Below are positions 9,417 through 17,273 of a stretch of DNA of 51,507 bases, piece by piece. The stretch covers positions 1 through 51,507 of the forward strand of contig QBMK01000029.1 of assembly GCA_003249035.1 (NCBI GenBank), given 5' to 3'. The notes beneath the pieces were generated by a model. That model ran no database searches. It saw nothing but the letters and a program-made list of their open reading frames with translations, and was not told the origin of the DNA. A program made the translations under genes and the position numbers. How positions within the stretch are numbered: the stretch's first letter is position 1; the number at the start of each line of letters is the position of its first letter. Source of the stretch: Pseudanabaena sp. (GTDB lineage Bacteria; Cyanobacteriota; Cyanobacteriia; Pseudanabaenales; Pseudanabaenaceae).

Positions 9417-10371
9417 GGACTTTTCGGTATTTTTACAGCAGTTTTTAAATGGCTTATCGATTGGCAGTGTCTATGCCATCTTTGCCCTTGGATACACTTT
9501 AGTATTCTCGATTTTAGGAATCATTAACTTTGCTCACGGGGCGGTATTTACGCTTGGAGCATATTTTACCTATGTACTCTGTGGCGGTGCATTTGGATTC
9601 AATGGCATACTTGCCAACTTATCCTTACCCAAAGAACTGCATTTACCTTTTTTTGTTGCCATTTTCGTCAGCAGTATTCTCGCAGGATTCGTGAGCATAC
9701 TAATTGAGCGGATCGCTTTTCGTCCTTTACGCGATCGTCAAGCCGATCCATTGCTCACATTAGTTTCCAGTTTGGGCGTAGCTGTAGTAATCGTCAACAC
9801 AATTCAATATTTTGTGGGAGCAGAGAGTTATAACTTCCCAGCCAATATTTATGGCAGCCTACCACCAGCTATAAATTTCGGCACAATCGATAAACCAATC
9901 AATATTCGTACAGTTCAAATTGTCATTTTTGGCGTGTCTGGAATCATTTTAGCGATTCTTACTTATGGCATTAACTTCACGAAGCTAGGTAAAGCGATGA
10001 AAGCTGTAGCGGAAGATGCCACTACAGCTAGCCTTTTGGGTATAAATACAGATTTTTTCATTCTGCTCACTTTTTTTGTGTCAGGCTTCTTAGCTGGACT
10101 GGCAGGAACTCTAGTTGGCTCAAGTGTCAGTATTTCTGGACCCTATTTCGGCATTGGGTTTGGATTGAAAGGACTAGCCGTAATCGTCTTGGGCGGACTA
10201 GGCAATATCCCTGGAGCCGTCGTTGGGGGAGTTATATTAGGGCTTGCGGAGTCCTTTGTACCATCGGATCAGTCAGCATACAAAGATGCCGTAGCCTTTG
10301 CTTTACTATTTATCGTCTTACTTGTCCGCCCTCAAGGACTCCTCGGCAAAACCTTTGTCCAAAAAGTTTAG
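9415..10371 (+). CDS. livH: branched-chain amino acid ABC transporter permease (LivH/NatD type)
   Basis: Inner-membrane permease of a HAAT-family ABC importer for branched-chain or neutral amino acids. Seen: the N-terminal LNGLSIGSVYAIFALGYTLVF and GIINFAHGAVF motifs, about eight membrane helices, the cytoplasmic loop GKAMKAVAEDATTASLLGI that contacts the ATPases, and GLKGLAVIVLGGLGNIPGAVVGG near the C terminus. I chose the ATG at 9415 because the family starts there; the open frame extends to 9313 only through sequence antisense to the neighbour. Binding protein, second permease and ATPases are not in this window, so the gene is isolated, as nat genes often are in cyanobacteria. UrtB is a more distant alternative. 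The palindrome at 10368-10424 covers its stop codon. Confidence 0.9.
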   Translation: MDFSVFLQQFLNGLSIGSVYAIFALGYTLVFSILGIINFAHGAVFTLGAYFTYVLCGGAFGFNGILANLSLPKELHLPFFVAIFVSSILAGFVSILIERIAFRPLRDRQADPLLTLVSSLGVAVVIVNTIQYFVGAESYNFPANIYGSLPPAINFGTIDKPINIRTVQIVIFGVSGIILAILTYGINFTKLGKAMKAVAEDATTASLLGINTDFFILLTFFVSGFLAGLAGTLVGSSVSISGPYFGIGFGLKGLAVIVLGGLGNIPGAVVGGVILGLAESFVPSDQSAYKDAVAFALLFIVLLVRPQGLLGKTFVQKV

Positions 10372-10424
10372 AACCCATAAAGAAAAAGCGGCGCTTCGCG
10401 CCGCTTTTTCTTTATGGGTTCTAA
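10368..10424. terminator. 27-bp perfect palindrome covering the livH stop
   Basis: Arms 10368-10394 and 10398-10424 with loop TTC (core GCGGCGC-TTC-GCGCCGC). The left arm begins inside the last sense codon and includes the TAG stop, so the right arm carries an exact inverted copy of the gene end in non-coding DNA. Confidence 0.85.
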
Positions 10425-10548
10425 CAAAAAATATTTTTTTCTTTTGCGTTTCATTTACTTTTATGTATTAGCGAAAACTCCATGCGAAGATAATTAAAGT
10501 TTGTATTCTCCATCACATACGCAGATTATTTTTTGATAATTTAAAGTA

Positions 10549-10651
10549 ATACCAATTCACGAAAGTGTGGCAACACTTTTGTGAATTAAAAACCAAACCC
10601 AGTAAGGGTTTTTAAAACTAAAAATGGCGTAGCCATTTTTAGTTTTGGTAT
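10549..10651 (+). repeat. 103-nt three-hairpin repeat, copy A
   Basis: Bounded by ATACCAA and TTGGTAT. It contains three stem-loops in order: AATTCACGAAAGTGT/ACACTTTTGTGAATT, AAACCC/GGGTTT, and AAAACTAAAAATGGC/GCCATTTTTAGTTTT. Copy B at 13237-13339 is the same length in the opposite orientation, roughly 85% identical. It lies in the spacer upstream of the DUF4327 gene. Confidence 0.85.
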
Positions 10652-10723
10652 AAGTCATCGATTAAATCATCTGACTGAAATTAATCAGATTATCCAGCAA
10701 AAACCTACAGAGAGAGTTTGGTT

Positions 10724-10942
10724 ATGTTGCAACTTTACTATTCCATCAGCGCCATTCAAGACGAAGCAAGACATTTACTCGCAAGTGGAAGACTCACTCG
10801 CAGTCAGCCTATTCATAGCCTCTGTCGCTTCTTTGGCGATCGCGAATGGTGTCAAATCGAACGAGAATTAGAAAATAATCAATACCTATTGCGCGATCAC
10901 ATTTGTGACTTAGTTAGTCATGAATGTTGGCAAAGTGACTAG
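10724..10942 (+). CDS. DUF4327 family protein
   Basis: A 72-residue cyanobacterial protein of the DUF4327 family, recognised from YYSISAIQDEARHLLASGRLTRSQPIHSLCRFF, REWCQIERELE and YLLRDHICDLVSHECW. The ATG at 10724 is preceded by the purine-rich AGAGAGAG and is preferred to a TTG two codons earlier. No signal peptide or membrane helix; probably a soluble helical protein. Function of the family is not known to me. It is flanked by the 103-nt repeat upstream and a foldback region downstream, so it is probably transcribed alone. Confidence 0.85.
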   Translation: MLQLYYSISAIQDEARHLLASGRLTRSQPIHSLCRFFGDREWCQIERELENNQYLLRDHICDLVSHECWQSD

Positions 10943-10947
10943 GTTAT

Positions 10948-11041
10948 CTATCGTCATTTTAACTAAGGGATAAAACCCAAAAGATGGTTGAAGCATAGCT
11001 CTCTTTGGGATTTTAGTTTGATTTAGCATGTTTGACGATAG
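10948..11041. repeat. imperfect foldback after the DUF4327 gene
   Basis: Outer arms CTATCGTCA (10948-10956) and TGACGATAG (11033-11041) enclose an inner AAAACCCAAA / TTTGGGATTTT pairing. It resembles a decayed member of the AAACCC-ended palindromes in this window and may act as a weak terminator. Confidence 0.5.
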
Positions 11042-11162
11042 TTATAAAACTACAAAAAAAGGGGCGATTTCCCACCTTGTTTTGTTAAATACTAGTCTTT
11101 GATATCACAAAAGCTATACAATCCGAATGGGTTTAGCGGTATTGCTAGCCTTGTAAGAATCA

Positions 11163-12119
11163 ATGGAGGTATTCAAACCATTGGCAAGTCAGCAAGAGCA
11201 AAAACTGAGTCAAGGTATTAACCTAATCGCCCGTCTCAAGAAATTTGTTGACCAATCTGCTAATATGCTGAACTTAGATGAAGATGTGGCAATAGATAGG
11301 GGCATGACTCAAATTATTAAGTCGGCGGTAATGGTAATTGGTGGTGGAGAGGATAAAGTCCAAGACCGCAAAATTCTCAAAGCCTTTGTAGAAAGTTCTG
11401 GTGGCTCCCAAGCTCGCATTGCTATTATTCCTTGCGCCTCAAGAGAACCTGATATCATTGGGCGAATTTATCATGATATTTTTACTGAACTTGGTGCAAG
11501 TTTAGTTGAGGTATTGGATATTCGCGAGCGTCCTCATGATGATTATCCCGAAGCCGAAGCTATAGTAGATCGGTTTACAGGAATTTTTATGACTGGTGGA
11601 GACCAGCTTCGTCTGTGCGCCTTGATCGCCGATACGCCTTTTGCGATCACGATCGCTAAGCGGATCGATCAAAAACGTTTAGTTTTAGCAGGCACAAGTG
11701 CTGGCGCAGCTGCGATGGGTTATCACATGATTTCAGGAGGCAGTAGTGGCGAGTCCCCTCATAAAGAACTTGTGAACATGAGTACTGGCTTAAGTATCTT
11801 GCCTGAAATTATTGTCGATCAGCATTTTCATAACCGTAATCGGATGGCTCGTCTGATGACTGCGATCGCCGCGCATCCTGACAAAATTGGTATCGGTATT
11901 GACGAAGATACGGTGGCAATTTTTGAGCCAAACAATACCATGCGTGTTCTGGGGCGTGGTACTGTCACTGTAGTTGATCCCGGTGAAGTGTCCTACAGTA
12001 ATCAACTATGGGTTAGTGGCGCAGCACCCCTTACAATCCATAACTTACGTGTGCATATTCTTGCCGCAGGTTGCAAGTATCACATGCTCAAGCGCATTCC
12101 CATTAGTCCTTCGGTATAA
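11163..12119 (+). CDS. cphB: cyanophycinase
   Basis: Serine exopeptidase of family S51 that breaks the nitrogen reserve cyanophycin into beta-Asp-Arg dipeptides; cytoplasmic. Seen: VIGGGEDKVQDRKIL at about residue 57, GIFMTGGDQLRL, the nucleophile elbow GTSAGAAAM at about 178-186, DQHFHNRNRMARLM with the candidate catalytic His, and GIGIDEDTVAIFE with the acidic residue. These are the features of CphB rather than of bacterial dipeptidase E. About 50 residues precede the conserved core; an internal ATG (MTQIIKSAVMVIGGG) is an alternative start. Cyanophycin synthetase (cphA) is often nearby in other cyanobacteria but is not in this window. It converges on the SPFH gene through a shared hairpin. 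Confidence 0.93.
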   Translation: MEVFKPLASQQEQKLSQGINLIARLKKFVDQSANMLNLDEDVAIDRGMTQIIKSAVMVIGGGEDKVQDRKILKAFVESSGGSQARIAIIPCASREPDIIGRIYHDIFTELGASLVEVLDIRERPHDDYPEAEAIVDRFTGIFMTGGDQLRLCALIADTPFAITIAKRIDQKRLVLAGTSAGAAAMGYHMISGGSSGESPHKELVNMSTGLSILPEIIVDQHFHNRNRMARLMTAIAAHPDKIGIGIDEDTVAIFEPNNTMRVLGRGTVTVVDPGEVSYSNQLWVSGAAPLTIHNLRVHILAAGCKYHMLKRIPISPSV

Positions 12120-12153
12120 ACCAAAAAGGCTCGCTTAGCGAGCCTTTTTGGTT
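12119..12153. terminator. bidirectional terminator between cphB and the SPFH gene
   Basis: 16-bp perfect arms with loop TTA (core GGCTCGC-TTA-GCGAGCC) and outer A/T runs. It touches the stop codons of both convergent genes and should terminate both. Confidence 0.85.
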
Positions 12154-13120
12154 ATTTAGTCCAATTTTCTGTCTCTGGGCTATCAACAATCGATTTCAAG
12201 CCTTCTAGAGTTGAAGGTAGCGATCGCGGATCCATAAACATAACTTTGCTACTGCCACTCGATCCAATCGTCGTACCCATAGAAATATAGCTTTGGGCTA
12301 GCAAAAATTGCAACGCTTCCTGAGATTGAGGATTGCCTTTCATAGATTGCAATAATACCTGCATCGCCTGAGCCGTCCCTTGTGCTTTTAGTACCTGCTC
12401 CTGACGCTCTGCCTCCGCCCGCAAAATTCGTGACTGTTTCTGCCCCTCTGCTTCTAAAATCGCCGCCTTTTGCGAAGCTTCTGCATTAAGTAACTGCGAA
12501 TCTGCTAGACCTCTTGCCTTGTTAATCGCTGATTCGCGATCGCCCTCAGATGTAAGAATTATTGCTCTCTTTTTCCGCTCAGCTGTCATTTGCATTTCCA
12601 TAGCCTCCTGCACAGCTTTAGCAGGCAAAATATCGCGCAACTCTACCCTTGTCACCTTAACGCCCCAAGGATCAGTAGCGTCATCTAGATCTCTTAACAG
12701 GATCTCGTTGATTTTGCTCCTTGCAGTGAATGTCTCATCAAGCTCCAATCTGCCAAGCTCTGAGCGAATTTGGGTCAAGACTATGTTTGCCATCGCTTGA
12801 CGTAAGTTATCAACACGATAAAAGGCTTTTTCCATATCGACTATACGCCAGTAAATTACGGCATCGGCGGTAATCGAAACGTTATCGCGAGTAATACATT
12901 GTTGAGGCGGAATATCTAGCACTTGCTCTTTTATTGAGCCTTTGTAGCTCACAGTATCAATAAAGGGCAAGATAAAGTGGGGGCCAGCAGGAAGTTTACG
13001 TTTATATTTACCAAAAGATGCGACCAATGCCTCTTCACCTTGGTTAACTATTTTAAACGATGTACTACCGACGCCAAAGAATACACTGGCACCGATTACA
13101 AATCCAAATAGTATGTCCAT
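12152..13120 (-). CDS. SPFH/Band 7 (stomatin/QmcA-like) membrane protein
   Basis: Membrane-anchored SPFH-domain protein of the stomatin/prohibitin type, which forms large oligomeric rings in membrane microdomains and often regulates proteases. Seen: N-terminal hydrophobic anchor (about 1-18), band 7 domain at about 20-180 with [57 protein letters not shown] and [14 protein letters not shown], then a long Ala/Glu/Arg coiled coil (about 180-255) with the [16 protein letters not shown] stretch, and a short tail. Length 322 is typical. No NfeD partner is adjacent. The family call is firm; its role here is inferred only. Confidence 0.93.
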   Translation of the reverse strand: MDILFGFVIGASVFFGVGSTSFKIVNQGEEALVASFGKYKRKLPAGPHFILPFIDTVSYKGSIKEQVLDIPPQQCITRDNVSITADAVIYWRIVDMEKAFYRVDNLRQAMANIVLTQIRSELGRLELDETFTARSKINEILLRDLDDATDPWGVKVTRVELRDILPAKAVQEAMEMQMTAERKKRAIILTSEGDRESAINKARGLADSQLLNAEASQKAAILEAEGQKQSRILRAEAERQEQVLKAQGTAQAMQVLLQSMKGNPQSQEALQFLLAQSYISMGTTIGSSGSSKVMFMDPRSLPSTLEGLKSIVDSPETENWTK

Positions 13121-13236
13121 AATGTTTTTCCACTATTGCTCGAACTCAAATTAATAATAGCTTGATTGTTCTAACAGAGTCGATCAGGTGGGTATCAAAG
13201 ATACAGTATTGCTACGAACCTTTTGGCTAGCAAATA

Positions 13237-13339
13237 ATACCAAAACACAAAATGGCGTAGCTATTTTGTGTTTTTAAAACCCTTACTGGGTTTGGTTTCT
13301 AATTCACAAAAGTGTGACGACACTTTTGTGAATTAGTAT
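13237..13339 (-). repeat. 103-nt three-hairpin repeat, copy B (inverted)
   Basis: Same length as copy A at 10549-10651 but inverted. The stem nearest TTGGTAT reads AAAACACAAAATAGC/GCCATTTTGTGTTTT here against AAAACTAAAAATGGC/GCCATTTTTAGTTTT in copy A; the CT-AG and AC-GT positions have changed on both sides of the stem, so pairing has been kept. It fills much of the 330-base spacer upstream of the SPFH gene; the rest (13121-13236) probably holds that gene's promoter. Confidence 0.85.
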
Positions 13340-13407
13340 AAGAAGATTGAGGCAGGAAAAATAAATGGTTTAGTCTTTTCTTCTCTGCTAGATTTCATGA
13401 TTTAACA

Positions 13408-13449
13408 AGTTTAGACTAATTAGCCTATTCAGGGTAATCAGTCTAAACT
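13408..13449. terminator. inverted repeat after the lipoprotein gene
   Basis: Arms AGTTTAGACT (13408-13417) and AGTCTAAACT (13440-13449), partly extended by ATTA/TAAT, ending 4 bases past the stop of the minus-strand lipoprotein gene. Probable terminator without a strong U-run. Confidence 0.55.
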
Positions 13450-13452
13450 CAA

Positions 13453-14109
13453 TCACTTATTAATTTTAAAAGAGGAAACAAAGCGATCGACGTCAGAATT
13501 TGAGAATTGATCTGAAGGCCCTACTGCGACTACTTGATAAAGACGGATATTGTCAGCTATACAAATTCGACCTTTCGCAAATGCATCAATTGATTGAATC
13601 TTGCCAACACCTTCAAAATCTAAACATGGAGTTTCGCCGAGCATGGATTTTTTAGAAGATTTAACTTCACCTTGAATACTGCCAGTAACAAATCCTTCCA
13701 TCGCTTTAGTTAACCTTATTTGGATCTCAGAATCAGCAAATTTTTCTGGATAGTCATTATATCCAACCATATATGCTGAGCTGTTTTTCTCGGCAACTGT
13801 CATGTTTATCTTGATCTTACCAACATCAGTTTTTGTCTCCTGTGCTAGCTCTTCTGTCTTAGCTGGCATTTTTACGCTGAATTTTCCTGTCCTCGAGCTG
13901 TAATCTTGCCAATCTGTTAATGCTCCAGTCTCAGGTTTAGCATTAGTGCTGGGTTCTCCATCTTTTTTAGTTTTGTCAGATGAATTGCTTGCTGATGTTG
14001 TATCGGGAGATGCTGATTTGGTTGAGCCTGCTGTTGCGCTTGTAGATGAAGTACAAGCACTTACTGAAAATAAAACTAAACTAACTGCGAAAGAAATATA
14101 TTTTTTCAT
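13453..14109 (-). CDS. hypothetical lipoprotein
   Basis: A 218-residue predicted lipoprotein: basic N terminus, hydrophobic segment FAVSLVLFSVSAC and a lipobox-like VSAC giving Cys19. A Ser/Thr/Ala/Lys-rich linker (about 20-60) precedes a globular domain beginning near TDWQDYSSRTGKFSVKMP. That start resembles small exported domains in which a 'YSS..G.FSV..P' strand opens the fold, but I cannot name the family. The two Cys at about 169 and 188 (TPCLDFEG, GRICIADN) could form a disulfide. It stands alone between the 103-nt repeat and a 500-base spacer. Function unknown. Confidence 0.7.
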   Translation of the reverse strand: MKKYISFAVSLVLFSVSACTSSTSATAGSTKSASPDTTSASNSSDKTKKDGEPSTNAKPETGALTDWQDYSSRTGKFSVKMPAKTEELAQETKTDVGKIKINMTVAEKNSSAYMVGYNDYPEKFADSEIQIRLTKAMEGFVTGSIQGEVKSSKKSMLGETPCLDFEGVGKIQSIDAFAKGRICIADNIRLYQVVAVGPSDQFSNSDVDRFVSSFKINK

Positions 14110-14616
14110 GTTTATTTAATGTTTAGTCTGTGTTTTTAGAGACGGAGTGAATTGAAAGTCTTGATGTGACTACTATTGAGGTTTTCAAAGTTTGAAGCAG
14201 TGATCTAGTCCTTTGGTACTGGATCATTTGCTCACTAAAATAGTGTGATCGAGATCGCCCTCTAAAAAAAGCCTGACACCTAATATCATTCCAACCAATG
14301 GTTGACATGAAATTTCAACCATTGGAAGCTCTGTCTAAGAATTACTAATATTTAAATTAATGAACCAAATATACGCGATCGATTAGCTTTTCAAATGTCG
14401 GCGTGCGTATTTTAAGCCAAACAAGACAAGACTACTGCAGATAAAGCCATGAAAACACATCTAAAAAATGTGCTTAGCGAATTGCCACTAGGTCTCTTAA
14501 GTAGATTTGAAAATCAATTTTTATAATGGGGGTTACTTGAAAAGAATTGCAAACTTGACAAAGTCTGTTAATGTTTGTCTTGTAAAAATACCTCGGTATT
14601 GTGGGTGAGGTTATCC
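14110..14616. other. 500-base spacer, no gene recognised
   Basis: AT-rich region between divergently oriented genes (lipoprotein and coiled-coil protein), so it should contain both promoters. A TATAAT at 14522-14527 and a TTGACA at 14555-14560 lie upstream of the coiled-coil gene, but neither has a convincing partner hexamer at 16-18 bases. An inverted repeat at 14295-14325 is listed separately. I see no coding remnant or RNA gene. Confidence 0.5.
14295..14325. repeat. 11-bp inverted repeat, possible operator
   Basis: CCAATGGTTGA (14295-14305) and TCAACCATTGG (14315-14325) around a 9-nt spacer, located about 190 bases upstream of the lipoprotein start within a two-promoter spacer. There is no U-run, so a protein-binding site is as likely as an RNA hairpin. 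Confidence 0.4.
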
Positions 14617-15789
14617 GTGAGTGAAATGAAACGCGAAGCAGCACTACGAGAAGTTTTAGTTAAATCCGTACCCGTTAATGATGACGATAACCTTGAAGCG
14701 CTTTTAGGAGTTGTCGAACAAGAAGAGGAAGCGATCGCTAAAATCACGGATTTGCTGCGAGATAATGTAGATATATTCGCTGAGGATTGGTCGTTAGATA
14801 ATGACGATACTATTAATGGTGAGACTACTCAGTTAATCGCTGATCGCGATCGTCTCCAAAAAGAATTAGAAGATCTCCGAGCACAGCACCAGTTTGAATG
14901 CGAATATGTCGATCAGCTTGAACAAGAAATTACTAGTGTGAGCACTGATCGCGATCAACAAGTCTCTGAACTCACCACCCAACTTGAACAACTACAAAGT
15001 CAGGTTGCCAAGTTGCAATCTCACCCCCCAGCCGCAGATGATCGAGATTTAAGCGATCGCTTAGCGATCCATGTTTTGCAGCTAGAAGAAGAATTTCAAC
15101 ATCGTTTAGCGATCGCTTTAGAGGTTGAAACCCAGAAAGTTACTCAGAAATATGTTCAAGAATATGTTCAAGAGACTGATGACAAAACTGAGTTGATTCA
15201 TCAATTGCAATGTCAAAATACAGCGCTAGATATTTCGCAACAAACCTTGACTACAGAGCTAGAGACGACGCAAGTTCTACTCAAAGAATCCACCAAAACT
15301 CTCGAACTAGCTCAAACGAAGCTGTCAGAAGTCACAACTCAACGCGATCGTCTGGAAGAAGAACTAATTCAACATCTCTCTAACCAAGCACAATTGCATC
15401 AATCCTTACGTGGTCTCGAAAATGAATATGTGAGCGATCTGACCAAAGTACAAGAATTGGAGCAGCAAATCGAAGAATTACAAAATCAAGTTCTGCGTCA
15501 AGCATCCAAAACCTCCGAATATGAAGCGGCAATCCAACATTGGAAAGAGCAATCAGTTCGTCATCAACACCATGCCCTCCAACTTAGCGGTGCATTAGAG
15601 CGTCTTCTAGCTGAAAAGCCAGTCAAACACTTAACTCATCAGCCGATGCATCGTTCTAGTGAGTCTACCTATGGTCAGGACTACAGATCAGAGCGATCGA
15701 TTGAAGTTTTACCAGAATCAAAACCAATGCGATCGTTTCGCCCAAATTCAAAAGTAGATTTACCCGCGTTTCTAGTCAGGCACCGCTAA
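14617..15789 (+). CDS. long coiled-coil protein
   Basis: About 390 residues, almost entirely predicted coiled coil from about residue 60 to 340 (heptad-rich Glu/Gln/Leu with segments such as LQKELEDLRAQHQFECEYVDQLEQ), with an acidic N-terminal region and a disordered, basic C-terminal tail (from about 350) rich in His/Ser/Arg. No signal peptide or membrane helix. I chose GTG at 14617 because GTGAGG lies 6 bases upstream; ATG at 14626 (MKREAALREVL) is the next choice. Such proteins in cyanobacteria can be cytoskeletal or scaffold elements, but no specific family is recognised. The hairpin at 15798-15822 ends it. Confidence 0.75.
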   Translation: MSEMKREAALREVLVKSVPVNDDDNLEALLGVVEQEEEAIAKITDLLRDNVDIFAEDWSLDNDDTINGETTQLIADRDRLQKELEDLRAQHQFECEYVDQLEQEITSVSTDRDQQVSELTTQLEQLQSQVAKLQSHPPAADDRDLSDRLAIHVLQLEEEFQHRLAIALEVETQKVTQKYVQEYVQETDDKTELIHQLQCQNTALDISQQTLTTELETTQVLLKESTKTLELAQTKLSEVTTQRDRLEEELIQHLSNQAQLHQSLRGLENEYVSDLTKVQELEQQIEELQNQVLRQASKTSEYEAAIQHWKEQSVRHQHHALQLSGALERLLAEKPVKHLTHQPMHRSSESTYGQDYRSERSIEVLPESKPMRSFRPNSKVDLPAFLVRHR

Positions 15790-15797
15790 CCCGAACC

Positions 15798-15822
15798 AAT
15801 GAATTCTTTGAGAGAATTCATT
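15798..15822 (+). terminator. intrinsic terminator of the coiled-coil gene
   Basis: Arms AATGAATTCT and AGAATTCATT with a 5-nt loop, followed after GCGG by a T-rich run (TTTCTTTT). Confidence 0.65.
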
Positions 15823-15908
15823 GCGGTTTCTTTTGATCGTAAATTGCTGTAAATGAATCTATATTGGGTATTGAGAGTCTATGTAGTAAAGATCATTAAG
15901 CGATCACT

Positions 15909-16667
15909 ATGAAATTTATTATTGCCTTTTTGGTGCTGTGGCTTTTATTCGGCATACTTGAATGGTTGTATCCACTTAGAAAAGAGCAGAAGCGCTTTCG
16001 TCAAGGTTGGCTCACTGATGTTGCCCATTTTTTCTTTAATCACATTCTTGTGAATATCGGCACATATCTGGTTGTCGCCTTCCTATATATCTTTTTTAGA
16101 GGTGCGATTTCACCAGCATTGCCATTAGCAGTCAGAAGTCAACCTGCATTACTTCAATTTGCTGAAGCTTTTTTAATTGCCCAGCTATCATTTTATGCTG
16201 TGCATCGCTTAGCGCACACTTTGCCTTGGTTATGGCGATTTCATGCAATTCATCATAGTAGTGCAGAACTAGATTGGCTAGCTTCAGCACGTCTACATCC
16301 TTTGGAAATGATTGTTGTGAATATTGCGGTGGGAGTGCCACTATTTTTATTGGGATTCACAAGGGAAACTTTTGGAGTTTATCTCGTTTTTAGCGCAATT
16401 CTACCAATTTTAAATCATTCCAATACAAAATTTCAGTTCCCAATTCTCGATCGCATAATCGCGACACCTAACTTTCATCATTGGCATCACAGTAACGATA
16501 TCGCCGCCCGCGACAAGAATTTTTCTGGCTTTCCAATTATCGATTTATTGTTTGGCACATATTATTTTCCGAAAGATCAGAGTCCCGCAACCTATGGAGT
16601 AGATGAAATAATTCCTCAAACCTATTGGCAACAGTTGCTCTATCCTTTTCAATCTCAACATAGATAA
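15909..16667 (+). CDS. fatty acid hydroxylase / sterol desaturase family protein
   Basis: Integral-membrane di-iron oxygenase family. Seen: four or so membrane helices (about 2-18, 38-62, 77-95, 135-165) and the His clusters HRLAHTLPWLW (about 98-108), FHAIHHSS (about 112-119), NHSNTKF (about 180) and NFHHWHHSND (about 195-204), which match the eight-His iron-binding arrangement of the superfamily. Length 252 is typical. Members act on sterols, carotenoids, fatty acids or alkylglycerols; the sequence does not tell which. It is transcribed alone and ends at a palindrome of the GCGAAGC type, next to which an insertion sequence has landed. Confidence 0.88.
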   Translation: MKFIIAFLVLWLLFGILEWLYPLRKEQKRFRQGWLTDVAHFFFNHILVNIGTYLVVAFLYIFFRGAISPALPLAVRSQPALLQFAEAFLIAQLSFYAVHRLAHTLPWLWRFHAIHHSSAELDWLASARLHPLEMIVVNIAVGVPLFLLGFTRETFGVYLVFSAILPILNHSNTKFQFPILDRIIATPNFHHWHHSNDIAARDKNFSGFPIIDLLFGTYYFPKDQSPATYGVDEIIPQTYWQQLLYPFQSQHR

Positions 16668-16670
16668 TTT

Positions 16671-16711
16671 AGAAAGAGAGGTGCGGTGCGAAGCACCGTA
16701 CCTCTCTTTCT
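16671..16711. terminator. GCGAAGC-core palindrome after the hydroxylase gene
   Basis: 19-bp arms with one mismatch and loop GAA, followed by a T-rich stretch; starts 4 bases after the hydroxylase stop. The insertion sequence begins 10 bases beyond it. Confidence 0.8.
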
Positions 16712-16785
16712 TTATACTAAGGGACTTGCAAGAAATAAATAAATCCAAAAGCACTTTATGTGACAATCAATATATTTGGCATAAA

Positions 16786-17271
16786 GTGATAAAACTTACA
16801 GACACGCTGAAGACACTATTTCAAGAAACAGCAAAACAACTTAAAGGTAGTGAGCATCGACGATACATAGCCCAAACCGTAAAAGAACTAGGAAAAGGAG
16901 GTCAGAGACTAGCCGAGAGGGAATTAGGTTGGGATCGTAATCTGATCCGCAAAGGCAAGCGAGAAGTAGAGAGTGGAATTAACTGTGTGGATGCTTTTAA
17001 TCTAAGAGGAAGAAAATCAACAGAAGAGAGATTACCCAACTTGCTAACCGACATCAAGAGTCTGGTAGATGGTCAAAGCCAAACAGATCCGAAATTCCAA
17101 ACTAACCGCCTGTATACAAGGCTGAGTGTAGCCGAAGTTCGGCGACAATTGATTGCTCAAAAAGGCTACAGTACCGAAGAATTACCCAGTGCAGAAACGA
17201 TTCGTACTCGACTGAATCGTCTAGGGTATTTCCCAAGTAAAGTTGGTAAAACAAAACCTCAAAAAAAATAG
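16786..17271 (+). CDS. ISAzo13-type transposase, N-terminal part
   Basis: N-terminal DNA-binding half of the transposase (KLTDTLKTLFQETAKQLKG ... GWDRNLIRKGKREVESG ... AETIRTRLNRLGYFPSKVGK). The frame ends in an eight-A run followed by TAG. The heptamer A-AAA-AAA at 17262-17268 is in the correct phase for a -1 shift, after which reading continues ...PQKKIAMTDAIFDQ into the next frame, restoring the ISAzo13 sequence. The start is uncertain: GTG at 16786 is inside the element and close to where related proteins begin; TTG at 16726 is possible. Confidence 0.75.
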   Translation: MIKLTDTLKTLFQETAKQLKGSEHRRYIAQTVKELGKGGQRLAERELGWDRNLIRKGKREVESGINCVDAFNLRGRKSTEERLPNLLTDIKSLVDGQSQTDPKFQTNRLYTRLSVAEVRRQLIAQKGYSTEELPSAETIRTRLNRLGYFPSKVGKTKPQKK

Positions 17272-17273
17272 CC

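Noticed and set aside
14123-14308. 61-residue minus-strand frame in the 500-base spacer
   Set aside because: Low-complexity translation, no ribosome-binding site, and it runs across the inverted repeat at 14295-14325; treated as non-coding.
16132-16341. Small minus-strand frame inside the hydroxylase gene
   Set aside because: Antisense to the conserved His-cluster region; no start signal and no recognisable family.
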